NCBI GenBank assembly: GCA_946478635.1
Contig: CAMLCX010000231.1
Coordinates: 1 to 7,500, forward strand
DNA from: an uncultured Pseudomonadota bacterium
Lineage (GTDB): Bacteria > Desulfobacterota_B > Binatia > UBA9968
Length of the DNA: 7,500 bases
Direction of reading: 5' to 3'
The position numbers and the translations under genes were made by a program. This document shows, piece by piece, positions 4,482 through 7,500 of the stretch; the first letter of the stretch is position 1, and each line of letters opens with the position of its first letter. Below the pieces are notes generated by a model. The model had not been told where the DNA came from, searched no databases, and saw only the letters and a program-made list of their open reading frames with translations.

Positions 4482-5903
4482 CTACTCACTGTCACTTGGT
4501 TCCCGGGATTGCGCTTCCTCTGGATCAGAATCAGGGCTCGACGCTTCTTCGCGAAAGCCGTATTTAATCAGTTTGTATCGTAGCGCCCGTTCGCTTATTC
4601 CCAGCAGCTCCGCGGCGCGGGTTTGGACGCCATCGGACCGGGCCAGGGCGTCTTTGATCATGCGCCGCTCCAGCGCTTCCACCGCGGCCGTGAGATTAGC
4701 TTCCCCGTCGCGCTCCACTATTTCCGATTCCTGAACGGTCAGTGGTAGATCGTCACTGCCAATCACATCGTCCCGGGTGAGAACCACAGCCCGTTCGATA
4801 ATATTTTCCAGCTCCCGGACATTTCCGGGATAGTCGTAGCGCAAAAGAATATCCCGCGCATCAGGCGTAAGCCCGCGGATCGTCTTGCCGTTTTTCTCGG
4901 CGTAACGGCGCAGGAAGTGGTCCATCAGGAGGGTAATATCGGAACGTCTTTCCCGCAGAGCTGGAATCAAGATAGTGACTACGTTGAGCCGATAGTAGAG
5001 ATCTTCCCGCAGCTGTCCCGCTTTAATGAGGTCCTCCAGCGCTCGGTGGCTCGCCGCCAGGATCCTGAGGTTTACGGCGACAGGGCGGCTGGAGCCCACC
5101 TTCTCGTATTCGCGCTCTTGCAGGACGCGCAGGAGCTTCGCCTGCAAAGGCAAAGGAAGATCGCCGATTTCGTCAAGAAAGATCGTCCCGCCATTGGCCA
5201 ATTCAAAGCGTCCCTGGCGTGAACTTATCGCGCCCGTAAAGGCGCCCTTTTCATGGCCGAACAATTCCGATTCGAGCAGCGCTTCGGGAAGCGCCGCGCA
5301 GTTCACCTTGACGAGAGGACCGCTCGCTCTTGAGCTGCCAAAGTGAATGGCTTTCGCGATCAGTTCTTTTCCCGTGCCGCTCTCACCCCGGATCAATACC
5401 GTTGCTTCACTGGATGCCACCCGGCGCACCAAGGATAGGACTTCGAGCATCGGTCCGCTCTCGCCGATGATTCCTTCGATGCGATGGCGTTCCTGTAAGG
5501 CTTCCCGCAGCTCGCGGTTCTCGTTGAGAATGCGATAGCGCTCGCTCACCAGTCGAATGCGGTGCAGCAGCTCATCCAAATTCAGCGGCTTGGTCAGGTA
5601 GTCGATGGCGCCTTGTTTGAGAGCAGCCACGGCCGCTTCGATGGTGCCAAAAGCGGTCACTAAGATCACCGGCGTTTCAGGGTTGATGGCATGCACGGCT
5701 TGCAACAGTTCCAACCCCGACATTTTAGCCATCTTTTGATCGGTAAGAACGAGATCAAAGGCGTCTTGACGAAAGAGATCCAAGGCTCTCTCGGCACTCT
5801 CGGCAGCCAGCACTTCAAAGCCTTGCTTTTTGAGATACCCTTCGATCATCTCACGCTGCACCGGTTCGTCGTCGACGAGCAGAATATGAAAACGATTGGG
5901 CAT
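4482..5903 (-). CDS. Sigma-54-dependent NtrC-family response regulator
   Basis: This is a full-length activator of 473 aa that drives open-complex formation by sigma-54 RNA polymerase. The receiver domain (~5-120) has acidic D11-D12, phospho-acceptor D55 (LTDQKM), T83 and K105. The AAA+ domain (~143-375) has Walker A GESGTGKE (173-180), the sigma-54 contact loop GAFTGA (220-225), Walker B IFLDE (D244-E245), candidate arginine finger region LREDLYYRLN (R299, R305) and sensor II YPGNVRELEN. The Fis-type helix-turn-helix (~404-448) ends in AAELLGISERALRYKLIKYG. A short acidic tail follows (residues 451-473). All catalytic residues are present. Its ATG follows the TAA of the upstream kinase with no gap, and GAAGG within the kinase's last codons is the ribosome site, so the two are coupled. 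The architecture resembles ZraR/AtoC, but the targets cannot be named. The promoter at 788-803 is a conceivable one. Confidence 0.95.
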   Translation of the reverse strand: MPNRFHILLVDDEPVQREMIEGYLKKQGFEVLAAESAERALDLFRQDAFDLVLTDQKMAKMSGLELLQAVHAINPETPVILVTAFGTIEAAVAALKQGAIDYLTKPLNLDELLHRIRLVSERYRILNENRELREALQERHRIEGIIGESGPMLEVLSLVRRVASSEATVLIRGESGTGKELIAKAIHFGSSRASGPLVKVNCAALPEALLESELFGHEKGAFTGAISSRQGRFELANGGTIFLDEIGDLPLPLQAKLLRVLQEREYEKVGSSRPVAVNLRILAASHRALEDLIKAGQLREDLYYRLNVVTILIPALRERRSDITLLMDHFLRRYAEKNGKTIRGLTPDARDILLRYDYPGNVRELENIIERAVVLTRDDVIGSDDLPLTVQESEIVERDGEANLTAAVEALERRMIKDALARSDGVQTRAAELLGISERALRYKLIKYGFREEASSPDSDPEEAQSREPSDSE

Positions 5904-7500
5904 TTATACCTTCGCGCCGTTGAGCGGCAAGGAAATCTCGAAGCGGCACCCACCGCCCGGTTGATTGGCACCGGTAAGCGTTCCACCGTGCGCTTCGACA
6001 ATCCTGCGGGAGATCGCCAAACCCAGGCCGGTGCCCTTATGCTTAGTCGTGAAATATGGCTCAAAAATTCGCTGCCGGTCTTCTTCCGCGATGCCGGTTC
6101 CGGTATCCGTGACAGCGATCAGAAAATTGCTGTTCGAAGTCTTCGCCTCCAGCGTCAAGGTTCCCCCTTCGGGCATCGCCTGCAGACCATTGAGCATAAG
6201 ATTCAGCAAGACCTGGGTAAGATGACCGGGGTCCGCCTTGAGCGGCGGCAGATCAGGCGCCGCGATGACGCGGATTTGAACCTTTGAGTGCTTCGCGTCG
6301 CTATCTTGCAATGCCGCTAACTCTTTCAGGACTTCGGCCAATGGCAAAACTTCGGCCTTGATCTCGATGGGGCGCGCCAGCGAGAGAAATTGCTCGACGA
6401 TCGAGTTGAGGCGATGGACTTCTCCCAACATCAGTTCTGTCAGGTGCGAGTATTGATCGGAATCACCGACTGGCTGAAATTCAACCTTGAGACGTTGCAG
6501 TCCCATCGAGATGGCGTTGAGCGGATTTCTCACTTCATGGGCAACGGCCGCTGCCAGGTTTCCTAAAGCCGAGAGGCGCTCTCTTTGCAACACTTCAGCC
6601 TCCAGCGCTTTGACCTCCAGCATATGCTCATGCTGATTATGGAAAATCGCCGCCATGCCCAAAATTCCCGCGCCTAAGATCGCCACGCCGAGAATAACGA
6701 TGGAGCGCAGGCTATTGCTCCAGGCCGCCTCCATCGAACCCAGTGACAGGCCGATCTTGAGGTAACCCAAATTGGATTCATCCATCGCAACAGGCTTCAC
6801 CACCTCGAGGTAGCGCTTGCCCCCACCGCCCTCGACGATCTGGCTGAAAAGTTGGCGGTCGACTTTGGCCCGCAAAACCAGCGGCTCGTTTTCCCGCTGT
6901 CCGATACGGCCCCGGTCGGTATGCGCGACGACATTCAAGTCGCTATCGAGAAAAGAGACGAACTCGCTGTCGGATTGGCGGCCGAGAGCCTCGATCTGAC
7001 TTTGCACGCCGATCGCCTTCTCAAAGTTGAAAATATAGTCGGCCTTGGCGTGAATCGCGATAATACCTGGAAAACTGTGCGCGCCTACGGCCACGCCGAA
7101 GGCACTGCCTTTCCAGAATTCCTTAGCCTTTACGCCTGGCAGTGTTTCGCCCGCCTTTTCCTCGGCTTTATCGGTCGGCAACCGCCATCGTTTTCCCCAC
7201 GCGTAGCTTATCGTTTGGTGGTTCGGTTGAACGGCTTCTTCCCGCGCTTTTTGCCGGGCTATCGCGGTCGGCAATGCGGCAAGTTTCCAGGGCCGGCCCT
7301 GCTCATCGAGGAGATCTATTTTTTGCAGGCGGTTCATCTCGCTGAGCTCTTGAAGCAGCGCCTGGTCGACATGGCGAGAGACCAGCAGCTGGTCGATCAG
7401 CCGGGCATTATCCACCAAACGCTGCCGGATCAAATCTTCCAACAGGGCGTTGCCGACAATGGCGTTTTTAACACTGGTCTCCATGGCCTGTGCCAATGCC
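5904..7500 (-). CDS. Membrane sensor histidine kinase (partial, 5' end beyond window)
   Basis: This is the cognate kinase of the following response regulator. About 530 residues are visible. The frame stays open to the window edge and the first visible start codon (TTG at 7496) is followed directly by a helix typical of the region just after a first membrane segment, so the true start and TM1 lie outside. Visible residues 1-260 look like an extracytoplasmic Cache-type sensor: KIDLLDEQGRPWKL (59-72) and FVSFLDSDLNVVAHTD (179-194) suggest two Cache-like halves. TM2 is ~264-286 (IVILGVAILGAGILGMAAIF). A linker helix leads to HisKA AHEVRNP (H320). The HATPase domain has an N box (N432, N436), G1 DTGTG (464-468), an F box (FEPYFTTK) and G2 GTGLGLA (488-494). 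All catalytic motifs are intact. It is ZraS/AtoS-like in layout. The ligand is unknown. Confidence 0.93.
   Translation of the reverse strand, partial: ALAQAMETSVKNAIVGNALLEDLIRQRLVDNARLIDQLLVSRHVDQALLQELSEMNRLQKIDLLDEQGRPWKLAALPTAIARQKAREEAVQPNHQTISYAWGKRWRLPTDKAEEKAGETLPGVKAKEFWKGSAFGVAVGAHSFPGIIAIHAKADYIFNFEKAIGVQSQIEALGRQSDSEFVSFLDSDLNVVAHTDRGRIGQRENEPLVLRAKVDRQLFSQIVEGGGGKRYLEVVKPVAMDESNLGYLKIGLSLGSMEAAWSNSLRSIVILGVAILGAGILGMAAIFHNQHEHMLEVKALEAEVLQRERLSALGNLAAAVAHEVRNPLNAISMGLQRLKVEFQPVGDSDQYSHLTELMLGEVHRLNSIVEQFLSLARPIEIKAEVLPLAEVLKELAALQDSDAKHSKVQIRVIAAPDLPPLKADPGHLTQVLLNLMLNGLQAMPEGGTLTLEAKTSNSNFLIAVTDTGTGIAEEDRQRIFEPYFTTKHKGTGLGLAISRRIVEAHGGTLTGANQPGGGCRFEISLPLNGAKV

Noticed and set aside
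5691..6287. Plus-strand open frame of 198 codons
   Set aside because: It is antisense to the junction of the response regulator and its kinase, both of which have complete catalytic motifs.
1..7500. CRISPR array, tRNA, rRNA or transposase gene
   Set aside because: No regularly spaced direct repeats, cloverleaf-like sequence, rRNA-like stretch or transposase motif was seen on either strand.

Overview
The window looks like chromosomal DNA of a GC-rich, free-living Gram-negative bacterium. Supporting signs are a membrane histidine kinase paired with an NtrC-type sigma-54 activator, an apparent -24/-12 promoter, and dispersed REP-like palindromes with the core ATTCCCGC-GAAA-GCGGGAAT. The mix resembles deltaproteobacterial-grade lineages (Desulfobacterota, Binatota, Methylomirabilota/Rokubacteria). 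That placement is inference; the sequence alone does not name the organism.

Layout. (1) Positions 1-813 hold two small unrecognised genes on the minus strand (29-322 and 449-673). Behind the 449-673 gene, at 788-803, is a good sigma-54 promoter match. A perfect 14-bp inverted repeat lies in the 3' end of the 29-322 gene. (2) Positions 1087-4198 hold a tight plus-strand operon of three genes joined by ATGA stop/start overlaps: a 122-residue protein of unknown function, a double-domain KaiC-like ATPase (501 aa), and a soluble GAF-histidine kinase (414 aa). It is visibly GC-richer than its flanks: a sampled 60-base stretch is 75% GC, against 47% on the left and 57-62% on the right. (3) Positions 4199-4481 form a convergent intergenic region containing pieces of apparently three dispersed repeat families and a weak terminator-like hairpin. 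(4) Positions 4482-7500 hold a minus-strand two-component operon: a Cache-type membrane histidine kinase, cut by the window edge, directly followed by its sigma-54-dependent response regulator.

How the genes may work together. The 1087-4198 operon looks like a KaiC-centred signalling module without KaiA, KaiB or a response regulator. KaiC would be the ATP-driven core, the soluble kinase the output or input, and the small first protein a possible adaptor. The kinase/NtrC pair is a separate envelope- or ligand-sensing system (ZraSR/AtoSC-like architecture) and could drive sigma-54 promoters such as the one at 788-803; that link is unproven. The most interesting candidate for something undescribed is the three-gene KaiC operon with its unknown first gene.
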